Origin: CALROG01 sp943369755
Lineage (GTDB): Bacteria > Pseudomonadota > Gammaproteobacteria > Burkholderiales > Burkholderiaceae_C
Assembly: GCA_943369755.1 (NCBI GenBank)
Contig: CALROG020000019.1
Coordinates: 1-64,000, forward strand
DNA length: 64,000 nucleotides
Direction of reading: 5' to 3'
Shown: positions 25,116-33,443 of the stretch, piece after piece
How the letters are laid out: every line of letters begins with the position of its first letter
Numbering within the stretch: position 1 is the stretch's first letter
Made by a program: the position numbers and the translations under genes
Notes under the pieces: generated by a model
Seen by the model: only the letters and a program-made list of their open reading frames with translations
Told to the model about the DNA's origin: nothing
Database searches by the model: none

Positions 25116-26558
25116 ATGAACGAATCGACTGACGGCCTCCCACGACCCCTGCCCGAGCTGGCTCCAGCCCCGCCGCTAGAGGAAAAAGTGCCTCTAGCCC
25201 GCATGGAATATACGCCACCCACTATCGAAACAATAGCAGATGACGAAGACGACATCGACGGCAACCCGGCAACCCCGGTGCCTGCCGGGCCGCGCGAAGT
25301 GGTCCCGGCGATCCAGTTTTCCGATGTGGTATCCGGCCAGTTTGACGCGGACGAGGAAAGCCCCGAAGTTGGTCTGCCCAAGCGCGTGTTGGCACCCCAG
25401 GCTGAGACCCCAAAGCTGCACAAGGTGCTGGCGCAGGCCGGCCTGGGTTCAAGGCTGGAGATGGAGCAGCTGATCATGGAAGGGCGGATCTCGGTCAATA
25501 ACGAGCCAGCCCACATTGGCCAGCGGATCCAGTTTGGCGACCAGGTCAAGGTCAATGGCAAGCCTATTCGCTTTCGCATTGCGCCGCCTCCTGCCCGGGT
25601 GATTGCTTACCACAAGCCTGTGGGGGAGGTGGTTACGAATGACGATCCGCAGAACCGTCCGACAGTGTTCCGCAAGTTGCCCAAGCTGTTTCAGGGCAAG
25701 TGGCAATCCGTCGGTCGGCTGGACTTGAACACTGAAGGGCTGCTACTTTTTACCAGCTCGGGCGAGCTTGCCAACCAGCTCATGCACCCGCGCTTTGGCC
25801 TGGAACGTGAGTACGCAGTGCGGGTGCTCGGGGCCCTGAACAAGGAAGAAAAGGAACGCCTGCTGGGGGGTGTTCGGCTGGACGACGGAATGGCCCAGTT
25901 TGGATCGATTGAAGAAGGTGGCGGTGAGGGTGCCAACACCTGGTATCGCGTCACGATCTCGGAAGGCCGCAACCGTGAAGTGCGGCGCATGTTTGAAGCC
26001 GTCGGCCATGCGGTCAGCCGGTTGATCCGCATCCGCTACGGTGCCATGCAATTGCCACGCGGCCTCAAGCGTGGTGCCTGGATGGAGCTCGACGACCGCG
26101 ACATCCGGGCGCTGGTGCAGGCTGCGGGTGGCCCAGCCGCAGAGCGCCCTGCGCGGGCAGACGCCGGAGCCGACGCCGAACGTCAGCCGCGCGGCGAAGG
26201 CGGGGGTGGGCGAAATCGGCGCCGGGGCGGGCGGGGTGGCGGCCCGCGTGGCGATGGACCACGCCCCTCAGGCAACCAAATTGGCGGCCAGGGCGGGGGT
26301 CAAGGTGGCGGGCAGGGAAGCGGTGGCCCGGGTCAGCGGCGCAAAGAGCGCGGCGACCGGGGGGAGCGCGGCGGCGGCCAGGGGGGCAGTGCCCAGCCCG
26401 ATCCGATGAAGACCGCTTTTGGCTACATTGGTGCGGACAGCTTTACTCGCCAGCGCCAGGGGCAAGGTCAGGGCCAGGGCCAGGGCAACGGCCCGCGTCG
26501 TGGCGGCTCTGGTGGTGGGCAGCGTCGCGGTGGCGGTGGTGGCGGGCGCAGCCGCTAG
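25116..26558 (+). CDS. rluB: 23S rRNA pseudouridine(2605) synthase RluB with long disordered ends
   Basis: A 480-residue protein. The conserved core (about residues 85-325) has an S4 domain (LHKVLAQAGLGSRLEMEQLI) and the RsuA/RluB catalytic segment SVGRLDLNTEGLLLFTS with the catalytic Asp. The first 80 residues are an extension whose coding DNA contains a dispersed repeat (25176-25238). The last 150 residues are Gly/Arg/Gln-rich, with QGQGQGQGQGN encoded by a 6-base repeat (about 26460-26490), and are probably disordered and RNA-binding. It makes pseudouridine in helix 89 of 23S rRNA. It is one base after scpB. Confidence 0.94.
   Translation: MNESTDGLPRPLPELAPAPPLEEKVPLARMEYTPPTIETIADDEDDIDGNPATPVPAGPREVVPAIQFSDVVSGQFDADEESPEVGLPKRVLAPQAETPKLHKVLAQAGLGSRLEMEQLIMEGRISVNNEPAHIGQRIQFGDQVKVNGKPIRFRIAPPPARVIAYHKPVGEVVTNDDPQNRPTVFRKLPKLFQGKWQSVGRLDLNTEGLLLFTSSGELANQLMHPRFGLEREYAVRVLGALNKEEKERLLGGVRLDDGMAQFGSIEEGGGEGANTWYRVTISEGRNREVRRMFEAVGHAVSRLIRIRYGAMQLPRGLKRGAWMELDDRDIRALVQAAGGPAAERPARADAGADAERQPRGEGGGGRNRRRGGRGGGPRGDGPRPSGNQIGGQGGGQGGGQGSGGPGQRRKERGDRGERGGGQGGSAQPDPMKTAFGYIGADSFTRQRQGQGQGQGQGNGPRRGGSGGGQRRGGGGGGRSR
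25176..25238 (-). repeat. Dispersed repeat (family 1) inside the rluB N-terminal extension
   Basis: The reverse complement aligns over about 48 bases to 18754-18815. At its left edge, CTAGAGG (25176-25182) and CCTCTAG (25191-25197) form a perfect inverted repeat. The insert reads in frame as part of the residues PPLEEKVPLARMEYTPPTIE, in a region that has no counterpart in the RluB core. Confidence 0.7.
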
Positions 26559-26650
26559 GTCGCATCAGTTTCACACGCGCAGGTTAAAATGCGAGGCTTT
26601 GCCCAGTTGGCAAAAGCCGAAAAACTTTACGCTTCAGGAAGAAAACTCAA

Positions 26651-27076
26651 ATGGCTATCGAACGCACTCTCTCCATCATCAAGCCCGACGCCGTGGCCAA
26701 GAACGTCATCGGCCAGATTTACGCCCGTTTTGAGGCCGCTGGCCTGAAAGTGATTGCCGCCAAGATGGCGCACCTGTCGCGTGGCGAGGCCGAGCAGTTC
26801 TATGCAGTTCACAAAGAGCGCCCGTTCTTCAAGGATCTGGTTGAATTCATGATCTCCGGCCCGGTGATGATCCAGGCGCTTGAGGGTGAAGGCGCAATCC
26901 TCAAGAACCGCGACCTGATGGGTGCCACCGATCCCAAGAAGGCCGCTCCCGGCACCATTCGCGCAGACTTTGCCGACAGCATTGATGCCAATGCTGTGCA
27001 TGGTTCCGACGCTCCCGAAACTGCCATGGCAGAAGTCTCGTTCTTCTTCCCCGGCATGAACGTCTATTCGCGTTAA
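26651..27076 (+). CDS. ndk: Nucleoside diphosphate kinase
   Basis: A 141-residue protein of exact family length. The active site NAVHGSDAPETA, with the phosphorylated His117, is present along with the N-terminal ERTLSIIKPDAVAKN and RNRDLMGATDPKKAAPGTIRADF motifs. It equilibrates nucleoside di- and triphosphates in the cytoplasm. A TAAAAT at 26585-26590, 60 bases upstream, is a plausible -10 element, but a clear -35 is missing. AGGAAG precedes the ATG. It opens the long conserved block that runs through rlmN and ispG. Confidence 0.98.
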   Translation: MAIERTLSIIKPDAVAKNVIGQIYARFEAAGLKVIAAKMAHLSRGEAEQFYAVHKERPFFKDLVEFMISGPVMIQALEGEGAILKNRDLMGATDPKKAAPGTIRADFADSIDANAVHGSDAPETAMAEVSFFFPGMNVYSR

Positions 27077-27085
27077 AAGGACCAG

Positions 27086-28318
27086 ATGACGGCCTGTCCT
27101 GAGCCAGGTCAAAGGGCCAACCTTCTCGACTTCGATCTCGAGGGATTGGCCGCGTTTTGCGAGCGGCTTGGAGAAAAGCGCTTCCGTGCCACCCAGCTGT
27201 TTCGCTGGATCCACCAAAAGGGCGCGACTGACTTCGACCAGATGAGCGATCTGGCCAAGTCCCTGCGCGAGAAGCTCAAAACCTCGGCCCGGCTTTGCGG
27301 CTTGCAGGTTATTTCCACACATGAGTCAAGCGACGGCACCATCAAGTGGCTGTTTGATGTGGGCCATGGCGATGCTGTAGAGGCCGTGTTCATTCCGGAG
27401 TACGGCGACTCCGGGCCGACCCAGGGCGACGTAGCGCCCTCGCGGGGGGCGGCAGCCGCAGGCGGCCGGGGGCTGTCAATTCTCGACCGCGGCACGCTAT
27501 GCGTGTCGTCCCAGGCCGGCTGCGCTGTGGGGTGCCGCTTCTGCTCCACCGGCCACCAGGGTTTCAGCCGCAATCTCGGGGCCGGCGAGATCGTCGCCCA
27601 GCTCTGGTTTGCCGAGCATTTCTTGCGCAAGCACCTGAACACCAATGAGCGCGTCATCTCCAATGTGGTCATGATGGGCATGGGTGAGCCGCTGCAAAAC
27701 TACGCAGCGCTGGTGCCGGCGCTGCGCGTCATGCTGGACGACCACGGCTACGGATTGTCGCGGCGTCGTGTCACCGTATCCACTTCGGGTGTGGTGCCCA
27801 TGATGGACCGGCTGGGGGCCGATTGCCCGGTGGCGCTGGCGGTGTCGCTGCATGCGCCCACCGATGCGCTGCGCGACAACCTGGTGCCACTCAACAAGAA
27901 GTATCCGCTGGTCGAACTGCTGGAGGCCTGCAAGCGCTACCTGGTGCACGCGCCGCGGGACTTCATCACGTTCGAGTACTGCATGCTTGACGGGGTCAAT
28001 GACCAGCCCGAGCATGCCCGGCAACTGGTTGAGCTGGTACGCGGGCACGGTGTCTCGTGCAAGTTCAACCTGATCCCGTTCAATCCGTTTCCGGCTTCGG
28101 GCCTGTTACGTTCTCCCCAGGCCCGGGTACTGGCTTTCGCGAAAATCCTCAGCGATGCTGGTATCGTCACCACTGTGCGCAAAACGCGCGGAGACGACAT
28201 TGACGCGGCCTGCGGCCAGCTCGCGGGCGACGTTAAAGACCGCACCCGCGTAGGTGAGCGAATTGCCCAGCAGCGCATCGTAATGCTGACACCCGACCGA
28301 CGCCCTGTTGGTGGGTAA
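27086..28318 (+). CDS. rlmN: Dual-specificity rRNA/tRNA adenine-C2 methyltransferase RlmN, with a 28-residue insertion
   Basis: A 410-residue radical SAM enzyme. The cluster motif CAVGCRFCSTGHQGF follows GTLCVSSQAGC. Other marks are MGMGEPLQNY and the late catalytic cysteine region KTRGDDIDAACGQLA. It methylates A2503 of 23S rRNA and A37 of tRNA. Between FIPE and DRGTLC, which are adjacent in ordinary RlmN, 28 residues (bases 27401-27484) have been inserted in frame; they derive from a GC-rich repeat. The enzyme is presumably still active because the insertion lies in a loop before the catalytic core. It is nine bases after ndk. Confidence 0.95.
   Translation: MTACPEPGQRANLLDFDLEGLAAFCERLGEKRFRATQLFRWIHQKGATDFDQMSDLAKSLREKLKTSARLCGLQVISTHESSDGTIKWLFDVGHGDAVEAVFIPEYGDSGPTQGDVAPSRGAAAAGGRGLSILDRGTLCVSSQAGCAVGCRFCSTGHQGFSRNLGAGEIVAQLWFAEHFLRKHLNTNERVISNVVMMGMGEPLQNYAALVPALRVMLDDHGYGLSRRRVTVSTSGVVPMMDRLGADCPVALAVSLHAPTDALRDNLVPLNKKYPLVELLEACKRYLVHAPRDFITFEYCMLDGVNDQPEHARQLVELVRGHGVSCKFNLIPFNPFPASGLLRSPQARVLAFAKILSDAGIVTTVRKTRGDDIDAACGQLAGDVKDRTRVGERIAQQRIVMLTPDRRPVGG
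27401..27484 (-). repeat. GC-rich repeat (family 2) inserted in frame in rlmN
   Basis: 84 bases, a multiple of three, lie between the codons of two residues that are adjacent in the family. It contains the inverted repeat AGGGCG-ACGTAG-CGCCCT; wait for the exact arms at 27423-27428 and 27435-27440. Its reverse complement aligns with 16096-16160 between sucB and lpdA. The encoded segment is Gly/Ala-rich and has no stop codons. Confidence 0.7.
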
Positions 28319-28335
28319 AAGGAGACCCTGAAGCC

Positions 28336-29160
28336 ATGAAACTGTCTGTGTTGGGCGAATCGACTGGGGGGCGCTGGCTCCTTTGGACCTGCATGGCAGT
28401 TTGCGTGTCGCTGGGGGGCTGCGCCAGCAAGCCCGGCGGCGGGCAGGCCGGTCAGAACGACATCATGACCGAATCCGATGAGCCCGAAGGCCGCAAGCGC
28501 GCCCGCATCCGCATGGAGCTGGCGGTCGGCTACTTCGAGCAGGGGCAGACAAAAATTGCCCTGGACGAACTCAAGCAAGTCATCACCGCAGACCCGAACT
28601 TCCCCGACGCCTACAACCTGCGTGGCCTGATTTACATGCGGCTCAACGACTTTCGCCAGGCCGAAGACAGTTTTCGCCGGGCTGTAGCGCTGAATCCGCG
28701 GGATGCCAATTCGCTGCACAACTTTGGCTGGTTGCAGTGCCAGCAGGGGCGCTACACAGAGTCGTTCCAGTCGTTTGAGCAAGCGATGGCCAACCCGCTG
28801 TACGCTGACCGCGCCAAAACGCTGATGGCGCTGGGTCTGTGCCAGGCGCGCGCTGGACAGCGGGCTGAGGCCGAGCGCAGCCTGTCCCGGGCCTATGAGC
28901 TGGACGCCGGCAACCCGGTGACGGGGTTCAACCTGGCCAACCTGCTGTTCCAGCGCGGCGAATTCCAGCGCGCGCAGTTCTACATTCGGCGTCTCAACAA
29001 CACCGAGCTGGCCAATGCCGAAACGCTGTGGCTGGGCATTAAGGTTGAACGCCGGATGAACGACCGGGTGGCCATGAGTCAACTCGGTGAACAATTGAAA
29101 AAGCGCTATCCGCAGTCCAGGGAAATCGCTGCATATGAACGGGGGGCGTTTGATGAGTGA
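28336..29160 (+). CDS. pilW: Type IV pilus biogenesis/stability lipoprotein PilW (PilF)
   Basis: A 274-residue protein with a lipoprotein signal (MAVCVSLGGC; Cys29 modified) and a run of TPR repeats (RMELAVGYFEQGQTKIALDELKQVI, NFPDAYNLRGLIYMRLNDF, NSLHNFGWLQCQQGRYTESF). PilF/PilW is the pilotin-like lipoprotein that promotes PilQ secretin assembly at the outer membrane. Position between rlmN and rodZ is the standard one. AGGAG lies near 28320. Its end overlaps the rodZ start by eight bases. Other pilus genes are not in this window. Confidence 0.92.
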   Translation: MKLSVLGESTGGRWLLWTCMAVCVSLGGCASKPGGGQAGQNDIMTESDEPEGRKRARIRMELAVGYFEQGQTKIALDELKQVITADPNFPDAYNLRGLIYMRLNDFRQAEDSFRRAVALNPRDANSLHNFGWLQCQQGRYTESFQSFEQAMANPLYADRAKTLMALGLCQARAGQRAEAERSLSRAYELDAGNPVTGFNLANLLFQRGEFQRAQFYIRRLNNTELANAETLWLGIKVERRMNDRVAMSQLGEQLKKRYPQSREIAAYERGAFDE

Positions 29161-30172
29161 GCCGGATCAAATCACCGCAACCGAGGCCTTGTCGCAGCCA
29201 GAACCGGAGCCGGAGCCGCAAGCAGCTATGCCTGTGGTGAGTGCGGGCGGAATGCTGCGCGAGGCCCGCGAAGCCGCCGGGCTGCATATTGCTGCGCTGG
29301 CGGTGGCGCTGAAGGTACCCGTGCGCAAGCTGGAAGCTCTGGAGGCCAACCGGCTGGATCTGCTGCCCGACGCCGTGTTTGTACGTGCGCTGGCGTCCAG
29401 CGTGTGCCGCACCCTCAAGGTTGACCCTGCGCCCGTGCTTCAGTTGTTGCCGCAAACTGCGGCACCACGCCTGACGCCCGCCGAGGGCGGTATTAACACG
29501 CCGTTTCGCACCTCCAGCGAGGTGGCGGGTAGCTCCTGGGCAGATCAGCTGTCCAAGCCGGTCTTTCTGGCGGTGCTGGCCCTGCTGCTCGGCGCGCTGG
29601 TGCTGATCTTCCTGCCTACGGCCAAGCTGCCTGAGCCGGATGCCGTGCGCCCCGAGACCACGACCAGCACGCCTTCGGTATCTCCTGCGGTGGCAACGGC
29701 ACCAACGGCGCTGGCGCAGCCCGAGGTGGCACCGGTTGTTGTCCCGCCGCCAGCTGCTGCCAAGGGCGTCACGCCAGCGCCCCCTGCTCAGCCCACCTTG
29801 ATCGTGACGCCGGCCGTCAAAGCACCGACGGTTTCCCCCAGCTTTTCGGTCGCGCTGTCCACGCCAACGGTCGCCAGCCCTACCCTGGTTTTGACGCCGG
29901 GCGCAACGCCAGTCGTCAGCGCAGCGTTGCCGACTACGGGCATCGTGGTGTTCAAGACCAAAGGCCCATCGTGGGTGGAGGTCACTGACGCCAGGGGCGT
30001 GGTTGCCGTGCGCAAAATCGTCAGCCCGGGTGAGACTGTCGGTGCCAGCGGTACGCTGCCGCTGGCAGTCGTTATTGGACGCGCAGACGCCACTGAAGTA
30101 CAGGTTCGTGGCAGGGCTTACGATCTGGCCCCGGTTGCGCGCGATAACGTCGCCCGATTCGAGGTGAAGTAA
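29153..30172 (+). CDS. rodZ: RodZ-like cytoskeletal HTH membrane protein
   Basis: A 339-residue protein with a cytoplasmic N-terminal helix-turn-helix (GGMLREAREAAGLHIAALAVALKV; about residues 24-90), one transmembrane segment (VFLAVLALLLGALVLIFLP, about residues 137-156), a long Ala/Pro/Thr/Val-rich periplasmic linker and a C-terminal beta domain (GIVVFKTKGPSWVEVTDARG, DUF4115). This is the RodZ architecture; RodZ links MreB to the wall-elongation machinery. The ATG at 29153 overlaps the end of pilW and is chosen over the ATG at 29135 because of GGGGGG spacing and coupling. It shares TAATG with ispG. Confidence 0.88.
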   Translation: MSEPDQITATEALSQPEPEPEPQAAMPVVSAGGMLREAREAAGLHIAALAVALKVPVRKLEALEANRLDLLPDAVFVRALASSVCRTLKVDPAPVLQLLPQTAAPRLTPAEGGINTPFRTSSEVAGSSWADQLSKPVFLAVLALLLGALVLIFLPTAKLPEPDAVRPETTTSTPSVSPAVATAPTALAQPEVAPVVVPPPAAAKGVTPAPPAQPTLIVTPAVKAPTVSPSFSVALSTPTVASPTLVLTPGATPVVSAALPTTGIVVFKTKGPSWVEVTDARGVVAVRKIVSPGETVGASGTLPLAVVIGRADATEVQVRGRAYDLAPVARDNVARFEVK

Positions 30173-31446
30173 TGCAAGACTGCCTGCCTATAGAAGCTGC
30201 GGCACCCAGGCCGCGCCGTTCGCGCCAGGCGAACACAGTTTGGGGTTCCCGCGTGGTCACAGTGGGGGGCGACGCGCCCGTGCGCGTTCAGTCCATGACC
30301 AACACCGACACCGAAGACGCCATTGGCACCGCCATCCAGGTCAAAGAGCTGGCGCTGGCGGGCTCCGAAATGGTGCGCATTACGGTCAACACGCCAGAGG
30401 CCGCCCAGCAGGTACCCTACATCCGCGAGCAACTCGACCGCATGGGCATCGATGTGCCCCTGATTGGCGACTTTCACTACAACGGCCACCGCTTGCTGAC
30501 CGACGTGCCGGCTTGCGCCGAGGCGCTGTCCAAGTACCGCATCAACCCCGGCAACGTTGGCAAGGGCGACAAGCACGACAAGCAGTTCGGCCAGATGATT
30601 GAAGCCGCGATGCGATGGAAAAAACCGGTGCGCATTGGTGTGAACTGGGGCAGCCTGGACCAGGAACTGCTGGCCAGTCTGATGGACTTCAACAGTACCC
30701 GGGCCGTGCCCTGGGATGCCAAGTCAGTCATGTACGAAGCGCTGGTCACCTCGGCCATTGATTCCGCCAGACTCGCGCAATCCATGGGGATGGACGGCAA
30801 CCAGATTATTTTGAGCTGCAAGGTCAGCGGGGTGCAAGACCTGATTTCCGTGTACCGCGAGCTCGCCAAGCGCTGTGATTACGCGTTGCACCTGGGCCTG
30901 ACGGAAGCCGGCATGGGCACCAAAGGAACGGCAGCTTCTGCGGTGGCGTTGGGCATTTTGCTGCAAGAGGGCATCGGCGACACGATCCGGGTTTCACTGA
31001 CACCTCAACCGGGCGAAGCGCGTACACAAGAAGTGCTGATTGCGTCCGAGATTTTGCAGGCGTTGGGGCTGCGCAGCTTTGTGCCCAGCGTAACCGCCTG
31101 CCCGGGTTGCGGTCGCACCACCAGCACCACCTTTCAGGAGCTGACCAAGCAGATTGACGACTACCTACGAGCCCAGATGCCGGTGTGGCGCAGCAAGTAC
31201 CCGGGTGTCGAGAAAATGAAGGTGGCAGTCATGGGCTGCATCGTCAACGGCCCGGGCGAGAGCAAGCATGCCGACATCGGCATCAGCCTGCCAGGCACCG
31301 GTGAGGCACCAGCCGCGCCGGTGTTCATTGACGGCCAGAAGGCGCTGACACTGCGCGGCGAGAACATCGCCTCCGAATTCCACCAGATCGTCGAAAACTA
31401 CGTTGAAAAGCGCTTCGGCCACGCGCGAGCTGCCGAAACCGCCTGA
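30172..31446 (+). CDS. ispG: 4-hydroxy-3-methylbut-2-enyl diphosphate synthase (IspG)
   Basis: A 424-residue [4Fe-4S] enzyme. It starts in a TAATG overlap with rodZ. The cluster cysteines are in ACPGCGRTT and MGCIVNGPGE, and the TIM-barrel part opens with VRVQSMTNTDTED. IspG converts MEcPP to HMBPP in the MEP isoprenoid pathway. The N-terminal 25 residues are longer than in E. coli and basic. hisS begins eight bases after the stop. Confidence 0.98.
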   Translation: MQDCLPIEAAAPRPRRSRQANTVWGSRVVTVGGDAPVRVQSMTNTDTEDAIGTAIQVKELALAGSEMVRITVNTPEAAQQVPYIREQLDRMGIDVPLIGDFHYNGHRLLTDVPACAEALSKYRINPGNVGKGDKHDKQFGQMIEAAMRWKKPVRIGVNWGSLDQELLASLMDFNSTRAVPWDAKSVMYEALVTSAIDSARLAQSMGMDGNQIILSCKVSGVQDLISVYRELAKRCDYALHLGLTEAGMGTKGTAASAVALGILLQEGIGDTIRVSLTPQPGEARTQEVLIASEILQALGLRSFVPSVTACPGCGRTTSTTFQELTKQIDDYLRAQMPVWRSKYPGVEKMKVAVMGCIVNGPGESKHADIGISLPGTGEAPAAPVFIDGQKALTLRGENIASEFHQIVENYVEKRFGHARAAETA

Positions 31447-31454
31447 AGAACCCC

Positions 31455-32744
31455 ATGGCTGAGAAATTAAGTGCCGTCAAAGGCATGAACGACATATTGC
31501 CGCCCGAATCGGCGCGCTGGGAATGGCTGGAAGGCAAGGTGCGCGGCCTGATGAAGCGCCACGCTTATCGCAACATCCGTACGCCCATCGTCGAGCCGAC
31601 CCCGCTGTTTGTGCGCGGTTTGGGTGAAGTAACCGACATTGTCGAAAAGGAGATGTACTCCTTTGAAGACAAACTCAACGGCGAACACCTCACGCTGCGG
31701 CCGGAAAACACCGCCGGGGTGGTACGTGCGGTGGCAGAGCACTCGATGCTCTATGACGGCGGCAAGCGCCTTTATTACATGGGCCCCATGTTCCGGCACG
31801 AGCGGCCCCAGCGCGGGCGCTACCGACAGTTTCATCAGGTCGGTGCTGAGGCTTTGGGCTTTGCCGGCCCCGATGTGGACGCCGAAATTATTCTGCTGGC
31901 GCAGGCGCTCTGGAAAGAGCTGGGCCTGACCAACATCCGGCTTGAAATCAATAGCCTGGGCCAGCCTGACGAGCGCAAGCAGCACCGGGCTCAGCTCATT
32001 GCGCACCTTGAAAAGTACTTCGATCAACTTGACGAAGACGCCCGCCGCCGTTTGCACAGCAACCCGCTGCGTGTTCTGGACACCAAAAATCCGGCCATGC
32101 TGGCGGTGGTGGAAGCCGCGCCGAAGCTGATCGACTTTTTGGGCGAAGCGTCCCTGAAGCATTTCGAAGGCCTCAAGGCCATGCTGGACGCCAATGGCGT
32201 GGCTTACCGAATCAACCCTCGGCTGGTGCGTGGCATGGACTACTACAACCTGTCGGTGTTCGAGTTCATCACCGATAGTCTGGGCGCACAGGGCACCATT
32301 TGCGCTGGCGGGCGCTACGACTACCTGATCGAGCAGATTGGTGGCAAAGCAGCCCCGGCCGTTGGCTGGGCGCTGGGTGTAGAGCGGGTACTGGAGTTGC
32401 TGAAAGAGCAGGGTGTTGCCATTGCGGTGGATACGCCGGACGCCTATGCGGTGATACCAGACTTGGCCGCCATGCCGGTCGTGCTGCGTACCTTGCAGGT
32501 GCTGCGAGCCACCGGGCTCAGCGTGCAGATGCATTGCGCCACAGCCGATGGCATGGGCAGCATGAAGTCCCAGTTCAAAAAGGCCGATGCCAGTGGCGCG
32601 CGCTTTGCGCTGATTTTTGGTGCAGACGAGCTGGCGCAGGGCGAGCTGACAGTCAAGTCACTGCGTGACGGTGCTGGCGAACAGACCCGGCGTGCACTTG
32701 CCGACGCCAGCACCTGGGCCGCCCACCTACAATCCAAAGCTTGA
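31455..32744 (+). CDS. hisS: Histidine-tRNA ligase
   Basis: A 429-residue class II aminoacyl-tRNA synthetase. Motif 1 is in VKGMNDILPPESARWEWLE, motif 2 in MGPMFRHERPQRGRYRQFHQVG, the histidine-binding loops include LVRGMDYYNLSVFEF, and motif 3 appears as AVGWALGVERVLEL. The C-terminal anticodon domain follows from about residue 330. It charges tRNA-His. AAGAACC precedes the ATG. yfgM follows after 12 bases, as in the common hisS-yfgM-bamB order. Confidence 0.98.
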   Translation: MAEKLSAVKGMNDILPPESARWEWLEGKVRGLMKRHAYRNIRTPIVEPTPLFVRGLGEVTDIVEKEMYSFEDKLNGEHLTLRPENTAGVVRAVAEHSMLYDGGKRLYYMGPMFRHERPQRGRYRQFHQVGAEALGFAGPDVDAEIILLAQALWKELGLTNIRLEINSLGQPDERKQHRAQLIAHLEKYFDQLDEDARRRLHSNPLRVLDTKNPAMLAVVEAAPKLIDFLGEASLKHFEGLKAMLDANGVAYRINPRLVRGMDYYNLSVFEFITDSLGAQGTICAGGRYDYLIEQIGGKAAPAVGWALGVERVLELLKEQGVAIAVDTPDAYAVIPDLAAMPVVLRTLQVLRATGLSVQMHCATADGMGSMKSQFKKADASGARFALIFGADELAQGELTVKSLRDGAGEQTRRALADASTWAAHLQSKA

Positions 32745-32756
32745 TACAAGAGACCC

Positions 32757-33443
32757 ATGGCAAAACATCTCGACCTTGAAGAACAAGAACAGCTTGACGA
32801 GCTCAAGCACTTCTGGAAAACCTACGGCGACCTGATCACCTGGGTGCTGATCGCTGTGTTCGGCACTATCGCAGCCTGGAATGGCTGGCAATACTGGCAG
32901 CGGACCCAGTCCGCCCAGGCCTCTGTAATGTTCGACGCGGTCGACCGTGCGGCGACCGTCGGCGACATGGCCCGGCTGGAACGCAGCCTGGCCGACATGA
33001 AAGACAAGTTCGGCAGCACCACATACGCCCATCAGGCCGGCCTGATCGCCGCGAAGGCGTTTCACGACAAGGGCAAGCCCGATGCGGCGAAAGCTGCGCT
33101 GGCGTGGGTTGCCGACAAATCGGCCGACGAAGGCTACACCGCAGTTGCACGCCTGCGCCTGGCGAGCCTGGACATCGAGGCCAAGGCCTACGACGACGCG
33201 CTCAAGCAGTTGTCGGGCTCGTTCCCGGCCGAGTTCCAGGCGCTGGTGGCAGATCGCAAGGGCGACGTTTATCTTCTGCAAGGCAAACGGGCGCAGGCGC
33301 GTGAAGAATTCTCCAGGGCCTATAAGGGGCTGGAAGACCGCTCTGAGTACCGCCGACTGGTCGAAGTCAAACTTAACTCACTCGGGGTCGATCCCAAGTC
33401 GGCAGTTGCCGCCGCCGCCCCTGTTGCCGGAGCCAAACCGTGA
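32757..33443 (+). CDS. yfgM: YfgM-like ancillary Sec translocon subunit (TPR, single-pass)
   Basis: A 228-residue protein with a short cytoplasmic start (EQEQLDELKHFWKTYGD), one transmembrane helix (LITWVLIAVFGTIAAWNGWQYW, about residues 24-45) and a periplasmic TPR-like domain. YfgM associates with SecYEG and the chaperone PpiD in E. coli. The end is Ala-rich. Its stop overlaps the GTG start of bamB (GTGA). The position between hisS and bamB is conserved. Confidence 0.9.
   Translation: MAKHLDLEEQEQLDELKHFWKTYGDLITWVLIAVFGTIAAWNGWQYWQRTQSAQASVMFDAVDRAATVGDMARLERSLADMKDKFGSTTYAHQAGLIAAKAFHDKGKPDAAKAALAWVADKSADEGYTAVARLRLASLDIEAKAYDDALKQLSGSFPAEFQALVADRKGDVYLLQGKRAQAREEFSRAYKGLEDRSEYRRLVEVKLNSLGVDPKSAVAAAAPVAGAKP

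Noticed and set aside
26585..26590. Promoter of ndk at TAAAAT
   Set aside because: The -10-like box has no -35 partner at 16 to 18 bases, so it is only noted with the gene.
27401..27484. Frameshift or pseudogene in rlmN
   Set aside because: The extra DNA is exactly 84 bases and leaves both flanking conserved motifs in one frame, so the gene is intact with an insertion.
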